DNA from: Bacillota bacterium
GTDB taxonomy: Bacteria; Bacillota; Sulfobacillia; JAJZYS01; JAJYTV01
Direction of reading: 5' to 3'
Assembly: GCA_021793315.1 (NCBI GenBank)
Contig: JAJYSZ010000007.1
Coordinates: forward strand, 1 to 57,087
DNA length: 57,087 nucleotides
Below the pieces are notes generated by a model. It made no database searches and had not been told where the DNA came from. It worked only from the letters and a program-made list of their open reading frames with translations. A program made the translations under genes and the position numbers. This document shows positions 31,835 through 42,858 of the stretch, piece by piece. Numbering within the stretch: the stretch's first letter is position 1; each line of letters begins with the position of its first letter.

Positions 31835-34431
31835 AGCTCGCCGAGCGCCTGGGCTCGCCGCTCGGCGCGCGCCTTGCGGTCCGCGAGGTCGCTGAGGCGC
31901 TCCTCCTCCTGCCGCACGACGTTTTCCGGGGCGCGTTCCTTGAAGTGCGGCCGGGCCAGCCGCTCCTCCTGGCGTCCGATCTCGATCGCGAGTTGCCTGA
32001 GTTCCTCCTGCACCCTGGCGATCTCCGCCGCCGGATCGACGAGACCGGCCGCCGGCAGGTAGACCTCAAGGCCCGCGAGGCGCCCCGAGAGGGCGCCTCG
32101 CGGCGCCGCCTCCCCGGGGTCCGCGATGCGCAGTTCGGCCTGCGCGAGGCGCTCGAAGAGGTCCTTGCGCCTGTCGAGCCACACGCCCTCGCCCTGATCC
32201 TCCGCGCGCACGACGATCGGGGCGCGCTGCCCCTGGCGGATGCCGAGCTCGGCCCGCAGGTTGCGGGCCAGCCGCACCGCCTCGGTGAAGCGGTCTACGC
32301 GGGCCAGGGCGCCGAGGTCCAGCTCCCCGTCCACCCGCACCCAGCGGTCGGTGGTAAGCAGGGACGACGTTCCGGGCAGTTCCTGCCAGATCGCCTCCGT
32401 GACGAACGGCTGGAACGGGTGCACCATGCGCAGGGCGTCCCGCAGCACGTCGATGAGAACCCGCCCGACGCCTGGCGCCTGCAGGGGATCGGCCAGGCGC
32501 GGCTTGGCGAGTTCGAGGTACCAGTCGCAATAGGTGCCCCAGACGAAGTCGTAGGCGATGCGGCCCGCCTCGCCGAGCTCGAAATGCTCGAAGGCCTCCT
32601 GCATGGCCCTGGCCGCCTCGTCACGGCGCCCCAAGAGCCAGCGGTCGATGTCGTCGTCGGCCGGCGCCGCCTCGGGGTCCGGCTGCTGCGCGAGGACGAA
32701 CCTGGCCGCGTTCCACAGCTTGTTCGCGAAGTTCCTGCCCTCGAGCACGCGCTCGGGGTTCATCCGGATGTCCTGGCCCGGCGTCGTGCCCGTCAGGAGA
32801 CCGAAGCGCAGGGCGTCCGCGCCGTGCTCGCGGATGATCTCCATCGGGTCGACGCCGTTGCCGAGCGACTTCGACATCTTGCGCCCGCGGGCGTCGCGCA
32901 CGAGCCCGTGCAGCACGACGTGGCGGAACGGCACCTCGCCCGTGAAGTGCATGCCGGTCATCACCATGCGCGCCACCCAGAAGAACAGGATGTCGTAGCC
33001 GGTGACGAGCGCGGTCGTCGGATAGTAGCGGTCGAGGTCCGGCGTCCGGTCGGGCCAGCCGAGCGTCGAGAACGGCCAGAGCGCCGACGAGAACCAGGTG
33101 TCGAGCACGTCGTCGTCCTGGTGCAGCGCCCCGCCGCAGTGCGGGCAGGCGTCCGGCGCCTCCATCGCCACGACCGTCTCGCCGCAGCTCGCGCAGTGCC
33201 AGGCCGGGATCCGGTGGCCCCACCAGAGCTGGCGGCTGACGCACCAGTCGCGGATGTTGTCGAGCCAGTCGGTGTAGACCTTCCTGAGGCGCTCCGGCCA
33301 GATCTGCAGGCGGCCGTCCCGTGCCGCTTGGGCGGCGGGCTCCGCGAGCGGGCGCATGCGGACGAACCACTGGCGCGAGACGAGCGGCTCGATCAGCGTG
33401 CCGCAGCGCTCACAGCTGCCCACGTTGTGCCGGATCGGCTCGATCTTCTGGAGCACGCCCTCCTGCTCGAGCGCCGCGGTGACCCTCTTGCGGGCCTCCT
33501 CGCGGGTCAGGCCGGCAAAGGCGCCCGCCAGATCGGTCATCCGCCCGTCCTCGCCGATCACCTTGATCGACGCAAGCCCATGGCGCCTGCCCACCTCGAA
33601 GTCGGTGGGGTCGTGCGCCGGCGTCACCTTGACGGCACCGGTGCCGAACTCGGGATCGGCCGCCGCGTCCGCCACGACGGGAATCTCGCGGCCCGTCAGG
33701 GGGTGGCGCAGGAGCTTGCCGACGAGGCCCTGGTAACGGGCATCGTCCGGATGCACGGCGACGGCCGTGTCGCCCAGCACCGTCTCTGGCCGCGTCGTCG
33801 CCACCTCGAGCCCGCCGTCGCCGTCGAGCAGCGGGTAGCGCAGGTGGTAGAGCGCCCCTTCGCGCTCCTCGTACTCCACCTCGATGTCGGAGATCGCCGT
33901 GCGGCAGCTCGGGCACCAGTTGACGAGATAGTCGCCGCGGTAGATGAGGCCTTCCTCGTAAAGTCGCACGAAGGCGGTGCGCACCGCCCGCGAGAGCCCC
34001 TCATCGAGCGTGAAGCGCTCGTGGCGCCAGTCCGGCAGGGCGCCGAGCGCCCGCAGTTGCGAGAGGATGGTGCTCTGGGAACGCTCCTTGTAGGCGTAAA
34101 CCCGCTCCAGGAATGCCTCGCGGCCGATCGTCCGCCGCTCGAGCCCTTCCTTCGCCAGCTCCTCCTCGACCTTCACCTGCGTGGCGATGCCGGCGTGGTC
34201 GGTGCCGGGCAACCAGAGCGCGTCGTAGCCCGCCAGCCGCCAGTAGCGCATCAGGGCATCCTGCATGCTGTTGTCGAGCGCGTGCCCGATGTGCAGGACT
34301 CCCGTCACGTTCGGCGGCGGCATTGCGATCGAACGCGGCTCGCCCTCGCCCGAGGGAACAAACGCGCCCGCCTCCTCCCAGAGGCGGTAGATCTCCTTCT
34401 CGCGGCCCGGATCGTAGCGTGGGTCGAGCAT
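31831..34431 (-). CDS. valS: Valyl-tRNA synthetase
   Basis: An 866-residue class I synthetase. HIGH-type motif PPPNVTGVLHIGHAL (residues about 38-52), the editing domain (residues about 180-330, TTRPETVLGDTAVAVHP), zinc-binding Cys pairs (SCGETVV...CPHCGG), KMSKSLGN, the helical anticodon domain, and a C-terminal coiled coil (EIARVQEELRQLAIEIGRQEE). The ATG 34431 follows GGGAGG by eight bases. Expression is controlled by the T-box leader at 34448-34689 with a GTC specifier. It is coupled to folC. Confidence 0.97.
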   Translation of the reverse strand: MLDPRYDPGREKEIYRLWEEAGAFVPSGEGEPRSIAMPPPNVTGVLHIGHALDNSMQDALMRYWRLAGYDALWLPGTDHAGIATQVKVEEELAKEGLERRTIGREAFLERVYAYKERSQSTILSQLRALGALPDWRHERFTLDEGLSRAVRTAFVRLYEEGLIYRGDYLVNWCPSCRTAISDIEVEYEEREGALYHLRYPLLDGDGGLEVATTRPETVLGDTAVAVHPDDARYQGLVGKLLRHPLTGREIPVVADAAADPEFGTGAVKVTPAHDPTDFEVGRRHGLASIKVIGEDGRMTDLAGAFAGLTREEARKRVTAALEQEGVLQKIEPIRHNVGSCERCGTLIEPLVSRQWFVRMRPLAEPAAQAARDGRLQIWPERLRKVYTDWLDNIRDWCVSRQLWWGHRIPAWHCASCGETVVAMEAPDACPHCGGALHQDDDVLDTWFSSALWPFSTLGWPDRTPDLDRYYPTTALVTGYDILFFWVARMVMTGMHFTGEVPFRHVVLHGLVRDARGRKMSKSLGNGVDPMEIIREHGADALRFGLLTGTTPGQDIRMNPERVLEGRNFANKLWNAARFVLAQQPDPEAAPADDDIDRWLLGRRDEAARAMQEAFEHFELGEAGRIAYDFVWGTYCDWYLELAKPRLADPLQAPGVGRVLIDVLRDALRMVHPFQPFVTEAIWQELPGTSSLLTTDRWVRVDGELDLGALARVDRFTEAVRLARNLRAELGIRQGQRAPIVVRAEDQGEGVWLDRRKDLFERLAQAELRIADPGEAAPRGALSGRLAGLEVYLPAAGLVDPAAEIARVQEELRQLAIEIGRQEERLARPHFKERAPENVVRQEEERLSDLADRKARAERRAQALGEL

Positions 34432-34447
34432 CAGGACTGCCTCCCAG

Positions 34448-34689
34448 AAAAGAAAATCGACCGTCCCTCAAGGACGGTCTTCACCGCGGTACCACCTTGC
34501 TTTCCTCCGCCAGGGCGGAGGACGCTCGCAGGGCGTCACGTGCCCGATCCGGCCGCACCTCAGGCCCGAAGGGCGTTCGGCGCGGCGACTCCGGGGCGAC
34601 CGGTCATCTGCCTGGGCCAGGGATCTTGCAGCCTGGGATCCCCTCTCTTGGGCCCGACAGGGACGCTCCCCTTCTTCGCCTTTGCTTGA
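34448..34689 (-). ncRNA. T-box leader of valS-folC
   Basis: The T-box AAGGTGGTACCGCGG (34498-34484, minus strand) pairs with uncharged tRNA ends, and is followed by the terminator GACCGTCC/GGACGGTC (34479-34459) with an U-rich tail. Stem I is GC-rich with AAGAGAG. A GTC (Val) at 34600-34598 is followed by GCCCCGGAGT, the same register as the CCC codon in the proC leader, so it is the likely specifier. Low charged tRNA-Val would favour antitermination. Confidence 0.92.
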
Positions 34690-34695
34690 CTAAAG

Positions 34696-34724
34696 AGTAT
34701 CGGGCAGGTCGGCTCCTCTGTCAA
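34696..34724 (-). promoter_or_regulatory. Promoter of the valS leader
   Basis: TTGACA (34724-34719) and GATACT (34701-34696) with a 17-base spacer: perfect -35 and a four-of-six -10. Transcription would begin near 34689, at the 5' end of the T-box leader. Confidence 0.8.
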
Positions 34725-34775
34725 GCGAAGCGGCTGCCCTGCCGATCGGGCGGGCGGCCGCTCGCCGCATGACGC

Positions 34776-35162
34776 TCAGCCCGCCGTGCCGTCCTTGCGC
34801 TGGTGCAACCAGACCCAGTTGCCCGAGGGGTCCTGCACGGTGGCCATGAAGCAGGGCGGGAACTCCGTTGGGTCCACCGCCACCGGCACGCCCTTCTCCC
34901 GCAGCTCCGCCACGGCCGCCGCCACGTCGGGCACGGCGACGGCGACGCCGATGGCCGCATCCGGACCCGCCTCGAGCCGGCGCCGGATCGCCTGCTCGTC
35001 CGCCAGGATCAGCGACAAGGTCACGTTGCCCGCGTCGTACTCAGCCCAGTTCTCGCCGAACTCCCCGACGGGATGCAGGCCGAGCGCGTCCCCGTAGAAC
35101 TCCCTGGCCGCCGCCATGTCGGACACCGCGATGCCGACGAAATCCACTCCCCGCACCCGCAC
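34776..35162 (-). CDS. VOC-superfamily (glyoxalase-like) protein
   Basis: A 128-residue vicinal oxygen chelate protein: beta-alpha-beta-beta-beta units seen as VDFVGIAVSDMAAAREFYGDALGL and IGVAVAVPDVAAAVAELREKGVPV, ending with MATVQDPSGNWVWLHQ. VOC enzymes include glyoxalases, dioxygenases and bleomycin/fosfomycin resistance proteins; the substrate cannot be read. The GTG at 35162 follows GGGGGAG by five bases; a longer open frame upstream is low-complexity. It is a lone gene between the valS promoter and the deaminase gene. Confidence 0.8.
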   Translation of the reverse strand: MRVRGVDFVGIAVSDMAAAREFYGDALGLHPVGEFGENWAEYDAGNVTLSLILADEQAIRRRLEAGPDAAIGVAVAVPDVAAAVAELREKGVPVAVDPTEFPPCFMATVQDPSGNWVWLHQRKDGTAG

Positions 35163-35229
35163 GGATACTCCCCCTCCTCCGGACCTCGCCCCGAGCATAC
35201 CAGAACGCCTGTTCTACATGCAAAGAGTT

Positions 35230-35865
35230 TCAGTCGCCGGGCCCGAGTTCCCGCCTGACGTCCCTGCAGATGTCGGCGATGGGCGTCCCCCTGCGGGCCT
35301 CCTCCAGCAGGCGGCCCGTTCGCAGCCACGCCCGGCCGAGCGACACCGCCTCGGCATTCGCCTGGGCGAACGCCGCCACGACGTCCGCGCTGCGTGGCGA
35401 GGCCCGGCGCAGGGTACTCTCCGTGAGCAGCACGAGCGACACCGCCTCGACCAGCGGTTCGGGCCCGACGACGCGCATCCCTCTGGACGCCACATAGGGG
35501 CTGGCCGCGGTCAGGTTGGCGGCTCCGGCCCAGCCGTCCCGGGCGCCGTAGCGGATCTCGCGCACGCCGCACATCAGCGCGGCGCCGAAGCACATCGGGC
35601 AAGGTTCCAGGGAGGTGTAGAGCACGCCCGCCTTCATCTCCGAGAACGAATCCGTCGGCGCCTGCCGGAGCACGTTCATCTCCGCGTGCGCGGTGCGGCT
35701 GCCGCTCAGAGCGGGGCCGCCGAAGGGTTCCTCGATCCGGTTGCGCCCGCGCAGGAGGACCGTGCCGTCCCGATCGGCGTACACCGCGCCGATCGGCAGC
35801 GAGCCGGCCCTGTAGGCCGCCCAGGCTTCCTCGAGGCAGGCGAGCCACGGCCAGGGAAGATCCAT
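35230..35865 (-). CDS. CMP/dCMP deaminase-family zinc enzyme
   Basis: A 211-residue deaminase with TAHAEMNVL (zinc His and catalytic Glu) and SLEPCPMCFGAAL (two zinc Cys). The N-terminal half resembles TadA-like nucleoside and guanine deaminases; the C-terminal 70 residues (SADVVAAFAQANAEAVSLGRAWLRTG) are an extra helical part not found in TadA. The TadA anticodon-binding features are not clear, so a base or nucleoside deaminase is preferred. Start ATG 35865 is chosen because the domain begins LPWPWLACLEEAW; GTG 35880 is an alternative. It is divergent from the flippase gene. Confidence 0.78.
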   Translation of the reverse strand: MDLPWPWLACLEEAWAAYRAGSLPIGAVYADRDGTVLLRGRNRIEEPFGGPALSGSRTAHAEMNVLRQAPTDSFSEMKAGVLYTSLEPCPMCFGAALMCGVREIRYGARDGWAGAANLTAASPYVASRGMRVVGPEPLVEAVSLVLLTESTLRRASPRSADVVAAFAQANAEAVSLGRAWLRTGRLLEEARRGTPIADICRDVRRELGPGD

Positions 35866-36005
35866 ATCCCATCGCCCCACGCGAGATTCGCTCCGCGTCC
35901 CCAGTTCGCGGCCGGCGTGCGCAACCCTGCGGACTCTGCCCGGGCAGACAGGCGGCATGTTCGTCCCGCTGCGGCCATAGGCCTGTGCGGGAGGCTCGAT
36001 CAAGG

Positions 36006-37520
36006 ATGGGCGCTCTGGCGCAAGGCACCCTCACGCTGTTTGGCGCGGGTCTCATCAACCGCGTGCTCGGCTTCTTCTACCGCATCCTGCTCGCGCAGCG
36101 GCTGGGCAGCCAGGGCATGGGCCTCCTGGGCTACGCCTTCCCGGTGCTGCACGTCGCCATCACGGCCGCGACGGCCGGCCTGCCGGTGGCGGTGTCGAAG
36201 ATCGTCGCCGAGCGGGCCGCGCTCAACCCGGGGCGCGTGCGCGAGGTGCTGCGTACGTCGCTGCGCTTCGTGCTGGTGCTGAGCCTCGTCGCCACCGTGA
36301 TCCTGCTGCTCAGCCTGCGGTTCATCGAGACGAAGGTCCTCGCGGATCCCCGGGCCATCGTGCCGCTGACGGCCCTGCTGCCCTTGCTGACCATCGTCGC
36401 GATCTCGTCGGTGTTGCGCGGCTATTTCCAGGGCCTGCAGCGCATGACGCCGTCGGCGCTCGGCCAGGTCATCGAGCAGATCGTGCGCATCGGCAGCGCG
36501 CTCTGGCTGATCGACCGCTTCCAGCACCAGGGCATCGCCGCCATGGCCGCGGCCGCCGCGGCCGGCATGGTCGCCGGCGAGCTCTGCGGCCTCCTCGTGC
36601 TCTGGGTCTCCTACCTGCTGCGCAAGGGTCCCGCCCCGACGCCGCTACCGGTCGCCGTCCGCGACTCGACGCTGCGCGAACTGCTGGGGCAGGCCCTGCC
36701 GATCAGCGTCACGCGCATCATCGGCAGCGTGACGGAGTTCCTCGACGCGGCGATCATCCCCCGGCGCCTGGAGGCCGCTGGCATGACCCGCGACGCCGCC
36801 ACCGCCTTTTTCGGCAACCTCGGCGGCATGGCGATGCCGCTCCTCTTCTTCCCCACGGTGGTCACCTTCGCGCTCAGCCAGGCCCTGGTGCCGGCCGTCT
36901 CCGACGCCTGGGCACGCGGTGACGTGCTGCTGGTGCGCCGCCGCATCGCCCAGTCCCTCTATGTGGCGCTGATCGTCGCCCTGCCGACGAGCGCCGTCTT
37001 CATCGTCCTCGGGCATGTGCTCGGCATCCTGTTCTACGGCCAGCGGCAGGTCGGCGACCTCCTGATCCCGCTCGCCTTCGCCGCTCCCTTCGTCTATCTC
37101 GAATCTAGCGTGTCGGCCGTCCTGCGCGGCCTGGGCCGCGCCGCGCTCGCCATGACGAACGGGCTCGTCGGGTCCGCCATCCGCCTCGTCATGGTCTACA
37201 CCCTGACGGTGCTTCCCGGCTTCGGCATCAGGGCCGTCATCCTGGCCATCTCGGTCGACCTGTTCATCTCGTTCTGGCTGAACTACCGCGCGCTCTGCCG
37301 CGTTACGGGCTTCGCGGCGAACCTGCGCCGCCTGCTGCTGCCGCCGCTCGCGTCGGGTATCGCCCTGTTCCTCAGCCTGCGTCTCCTGGAGGATCTCGCC
37401 ATGCGCCTAGGTGCCACGCTCTGGATCTCGACCCTCGCCGCGATCGGCTTCGGCGCTCTGCTCTACGCCGTGCTGCTGCTCTTGCTCGGCGGCGGCCGGC
37501 GCAGTTTCAACACGCTATGA
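36006..37520 (+). CDS. SpoVB/MurJ-type polysaccharide or lipid II flippase
   Basis: A 504-residue membrane protein with 14 predicted helices of the MOP superfamily. TLTLFGAGLINRVLGFFYRILLAQRLG and QGMGLLGYAFPVLHV are typical of the SpoVB/YtgP/MurJ group of Bacillota, as is VLRGYFQGLQRMTPSA. Members flip lipid-linked wall precursors; SpoVB acts in the spore cortex. The ATG 36006 is used (a GTG at 35985 is open). Its stop overlaps the start of a lipoprotein gene (ATGA), so the two are made together. Confidence 0.87.
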   Translation: MGALAQGTLTLFGAGLINRVLGFFYRILLAQRLGSQGMGLLGYAFPVLHVAITAATAGLPVAVSKIVAERAALNPGRVREVLRTSLRFVLVLSLVATVILLLSLRFIETKVLADPRAIVPLTALLPLLTIVAISSVLRGYFQGLQRMTPSALGQVIEQIVRIGSALWLIDRFQHQGIAAMAAAAAAGMVAGELCGLLVLWVSYLLRKGPAPTPLPVAVRDSTLRELLGQALPISVTRIIGSVTEFLDAAIIPRRLEAAGMTRDAATAFFGNLGGMAMPLLFFPTVVTFALSQALVPAVSDAWARGDVLLVRRRIAQSLYVALIVALPTSAVFIVLGHVLGILFYGQRQVGDLLIPLAFAAPFVYLESSVSAVLRGLGRAALAMTNGLVGSAIRLVMVYTLTVLPGFGIRAVILAISVDLFISFWLNYRALCRVTGFAANLRRLLLPPLASGIALFLSLRLLEDLAMRLGATLWISTLAAIGFGALLYAVLLLLLGGGRRSFNTL

Positions 37521-38431
37521 GCCGCCTAGGCGTCATCGCCCTCCTGGGGCTCGCGCTGCTGCTCGCCGCCTGCGGCTCGGAGGCTCCTGCGCCGCGCGGC
37601 CCGGCGGTACCCGTCGGAAATCTCGCGGCACCGATCGCGCTCGCCCCCTTGCTGCTTGGCTCAGGCGACCCTGCCACCGTGCTGGCGGGCAACGGGGCCA
37701 GCGGCCTCGCGGCGCCCTTCCTGGTCGCGCCCTCGACCGAACTGCCGCACCTGGCCAGCCAGGGCTTCACGGCCGTGGGCGGACTCTGCCGCACTTCGCC
37801 GCAGACGCTTCTCTGGCATGGTCAGACGGTCTTTTCCTGGGCGGACCTCGCCCAGGGCCCACTCTACGCCGCGCCAGGCTCCGACCTCGGCACCCTGGCG
37901 GTCGCCCTCGCCCGCTACAAGGGCGTGCTCGAGAAGCTGCCCAAGGTCCAGGCGGTCGCCGGAGGGGTCAAGACCTTCCTCGACGACCCCACGGGGTTCC
38001 TGTTGGCGCCGGAGCCGCTCGCGAGCGCTCTGGTGTCCAAGGGCAGGGCCGAGATCGCGCAGCCGCTCGCCGACGAGCTCGGCCCGTATCCCACCTGCCT
38101 CGTCTTCGCGCGCGCCTCGGTGCTCAGGAACGACCCGCTGCTCGTCGTGGCCCTCCTGCGCCGCCTGGACCTCGGCCTGCTGCAGATCGCAGCCGAAAGC
38201 AAAAAGCGCGAGCTGCCCGACCTGCGGGCGCTCGCGCCGACCCTCCCTGCGACGGCCATCCTTCGCGCGATGGCCGCCGCGAGCGAGGAGGGAATCTTCC
38301 GCGATACCGTACTACTCGGCGCCGATGACCTCCGCGTGCTGCATGAGGAGATCGCCCCCGGCGATTGGCCCACGGGCGCTCTCGACCTCGGTCCCGCACG
38401 CGAGGCCGTGGAGCGGCCGTTCGTTCGCTAG
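37517..38431 (+). CDS. Lipoprotein resembling ABC-transporter binding proteins
   Basis: A 304-residue predicted lipoprotein with signal MSRLGVIALLGLALLLAAC; the lipobox LLAAC puts the lipidated Cys at residue 19. The mature part (LAAPIALAPLLLGSGDPATVL; GPLYAAPGSDLGTLAVALARYKGV; EIAQPLADELGPYPTCLVFARASVL) resembles NMT1/SsuA-type periplasmic binding folds. No permease or ATPase genes are near; instead it overlaps the flippase gene, so it may help that flippase or be an orphan. Its last 120 bases overlap, antisense, the tail of the GNAT gene. Confidence 0.72.
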   Translation: MSRLGVIALLGLALLLAACGSEAPAPRGPAVPVGNLAAPIALAPLLLGSGDPATVLAGNGASGLAAPFLVAPSTELPHLASQGFTAVGGLCRTSPQTLLWHGQTVFSWADLAQGPLYAAPGSDLGTLAVALARYKGVLEKLPKVQAVAGGVKTFLDDPTGFLLAPEPLASALVSKGRAEIAQPLADELGPYPTCLVFARASVLRNDPLLVVALLRRLDLGLLQIAAESKKRELPDLRALAPTLPATAILRAMAAASEEGIFRDTVLLGADDLRVLHEEIAPGDWPTGALDLGPAREAVERPFVR

Positions 38432-38896
38432 GTCACAGGTCATGAGCAGCACAGGCCGCGGGAAGTGGCGCCCCGCAAGGCGCCCCACCGCCCTGAAGCC
38501 GACCGAACGATAGCACGCGACGGCGCGCCCGTTGCGCTCCTCCACCCGCAGGTAGACCTCCTTGAGGCGCAGGTGCTCGCGAGCATAGGCGATCAGGAGG
38601 CGCAGGACCCTCCGGCCGTAGCCTTGTCCGAGGTCGCCCGCCTGCGCGATGCCGATGCGCACTTCCGCCGTGCGCTCGCCCCGGCGCATGTCGAAGACCT
38701 CCACCTCGCCGATGACGCGGTCTGCCAGCATGATCCAAAAGGCCTGGCGACGACGCCTGTCCCACATCTCGCTCCACGGACCATCGACAAGCGTCCTGCC
38801 GAAGTTCTCGGCGTCCGCGTCACCGCTCCAGTCGAGGACCATCGGGTCATGCGGGCGCCGGGGCAGCAAAAAGAGATCCTGGTCGCTGAGCTCCAT
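38312..38896 (-). CDS. GNAT-family acetyltransferase with antisense-overlapping tail
   Basis: A 194-residue acetyltransferase of the RimJ/RimL-like branch: RIGIAQAGDLGQGYGRRVLRLLIAYA is the acetyl-CoA loop, and LRLKEVYLRVEERNGRAVACYRSVGF the last strand-helix. The domain naturally ends near CDLANERP; the frame continues 35-40 residues to a stop at 38312 that lies within the lipoprotein gene on the other strand. The ATG 38896 begins ELSDQDLFLLPRRP; the ribosome-binding site is weak. Substrate unknown: protein N-termini, aminoglycosides and polyamines are all possible. Confidence 0.78.
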   Translation of the reverse strand: MELSDQDLFLLPRRPHDPMVLDWSGDADAENFGRTLVDGPWSEMWDRRRRQAFWIMLADRVIGEVEVFDMRRGERTAEVRIGIAQAGDLGQGYGRRVLRLLIAYAREHLRLKEVYLRVEERNGRAVACYRSVGFRAVGRLAGRHFPRPVLLMTCDLANERPLHGLACGTEVESARGPIAGGDLLMQHAEVIGAE

Positions 38897-38979
38897 CAGG
38901 GCAAGGCACCTCAAGTCTTTTGTGATGACCTGCGACTTCGCCGAACAGGAGACGAGTCCCTTTATGTAAATTAGACCAG

Positions 38980-39548
38980 CTAGACCTTGTCCCGGATGCC
39001 GGCCAGAAACGCTTCGATCGCCTGCCTGCCGTCGAGGGTGCGCGCCGACCAGAACACCACCGGCGCGTCGGTGCCGAGCGTCTGGATGATCTCCTTCTCG
39101 CGGCTGCGCCAGCTGCCGCGGCCGATCTGGTCCGCCTTGCCGAGCAGCAGGAGCAGGGGGTCGCCGCGCGCGGCCAGCAGTTCGTGCCACGCGATGTCGA
39201 GCTCGCTTGGCCGATGGCGGATGTCCACGAGCTGCACCGCGGCGCAGAGGCCCTCGCGGCGCCGCGCATAGCGCTCGAGCAGGGCCGTCTGGCGGCGCTG
39301 CTGCTCTTTCGACATCCGCGCGTAGCCATAGCCGGGCAGGTCGACGAGCACGATGCCGTCGCCCGCGTAGAAGTTCAGCGTGCGGGTGCGTCCAGGATCG
39401 CGCGATATGCGCGCCACCTTGGCCCCCGCCAGACCGTTGATCAGGCTGGACTTGCCGGCGTTGGAACGGCCGAACAGGGCCACTTCGGGCATGCCCGTCA
39501 CAGGCCAGCTCTCGAAGGCCATGGCCGATTGCAGGAAACGTAGCCGCA

Positions 39549-39549
<1 letters not shown>
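38980..39549 (-). CDS. engB: EngB/YsxC ribosome-assembly GTPase
   Basis: A 189-residue GTPase needed for 50S maturation. G1 GRSNAGKSS (residues about 28-36), G2 region GRTRTLNFY, G3 DLPGYGYARMS, G4 LGKADQIGRG (variant of TKxD) and a G5-like FWSART. The canonical G4 TKAD reads GKAD here. The start shares a base with the lonA stop, conserving the Bacillus lonA-ysxC pair. Confidence 0.94.
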
Positions 39550-41855
<2,306 letters not shown>

Positions 41856-41884
41856 TAGAACACCCCTAAGCGGAACTCCCGCAC

Positions 41885-41893
41885 ATTATACCA
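41885..41893 (-). promoter_or_regulatory. Extended -10 promoter of lonA
   Basis: Minus strand TGGTATAAT: consensus -10 with the TGn extension, 30 bases before the TTG start. No good -35 lies at 17 bases, as is common for extended -10 promoters. No CIRCE element was seen. Confidence 0.7.
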
Positions 41894-41931
41894 GAGCCCG
41901 CGGCGCCGCCGCGTACAAGACCCAGTCTTCC

Positions 41932-42813
41932 CTACGCGCGGTCCGTTGCACCGGCGCCGGCGATCACGAAGATCATCAGCCCAAGGACCGTCATGGCGCC
42001 GCCGGCCACATCGCTGGCCCCTGGCAGGCTATGCAGGAGCGGCCACGCGATGAGCACAGCAGCCAGCGGTTCGAGCAGGGAGGCCATCGCCACAGAACTC
42101 GCGGGCAGGGCTCTGAGGGCGAAATTGAAGCCCGTGTGGCCGATCAGCGTCGGACCGAGCACGAGAAGCGCCGTCATCAGCCAGGCCGAGCTGTCGAGCG
42201 GCCAGAGCACGGGACCGACGAGTGGCTGCAGCAGCATCAGGCCGAGCCCCGCGAGGCCATAGACCGGCGCCACGTAGCTCAGCACCGGAAGATTCTGCCG
42301 CGCCCTGCGCCCCGCCCTCAGGTAGACGGAAAACGCAAGCGCCCCGAGAAGGGCCAAGAGATCGCCCGTGAGCGCGCCGGCCCGGGCATGGGCATCGGCG
42401 AACGCGATCACCGCGACGCCGAGCAGCCCGATGCCCGCTCCGAGCCACTGCCCGCGCGTGACGCGCTCGCGCGCGAGGAGTTCCCAGAGCAACACGAAAA
42501 GCGGGCTTGCGGACACCAGCACGACGCTCGAGGCCACGGACGTCAGATAGAGCGACTCCACCCAGGAACCGAAGTGCACCGCCAAGGCCAGGCTGGCGAC
42601 GAGGACCGGTCCGATCTCCCGCGGGCCAAGCCTGCGCAGTCCGGAAGCGCCGAACGGCAGCAGCACGAGACCCGAGAGCAGCAGGCGCAGCCCAGCCGCC
42701 TCAAGCGCGGGCAGGGCCGCAAGACGGAACAGGCTGGCCGCCGTCGACGCTGCGACAACGGCCAGCACCAGCCAGGCCCAGGCGAAGGTCCGCTCGCTCT
42801 TCGCGGCTTGCAT
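41932..42813 (-). CDS. EamA/DMT-family transporter
   Basis: A 293-residue protein with ten helices in two EamA repeats (AASLFRLAALPALEAAGLRLLLSGL in the first; GALAFSVYLRAGRRARQNLPVLSY in the second). DMT transporters export metabolites or amino acids; the substrate is unknown. It lies between lonB and lonA, where Bacillus has no gene, and may be a later insertion. Confidence 0.87.
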   Translation of the reverse strand: MQAAKSERTFAWAWLVLAVVAASTAASLFRLAALPALEAAGLRLLLSGLVLLPFGASGLRRLGPREIGPVLVASLALAVHFGSWVESLYLTSVASSVVLVSASPLFVLLWELLARERVTRGQWLGAGIGLLGVAVIAFADAHARAGALTGDLLALLGALAFSVYLRAGRRARQNLPVLSYVAPVYGLAGLGLMLLQPLVGPVLWPLDSSAWLMTALLVLGPTLIGHTGFNFALRALPASSVAMASLLEPLAAVLIAWPLLHSLPGASDVAGGAMTVLGLMIFVIAGAGATDRA

Positions 42814-42858
42814 GGGAAGGAGGTTCTGCGCCCCGGGCCCTCGCTCCTATCTGGGACG

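Noticed and set aside
31945-34689. 914-codon plus-strand frame opposite valS
   Set aside because: Mirror of an intact synthetase gene with no motif of its own.
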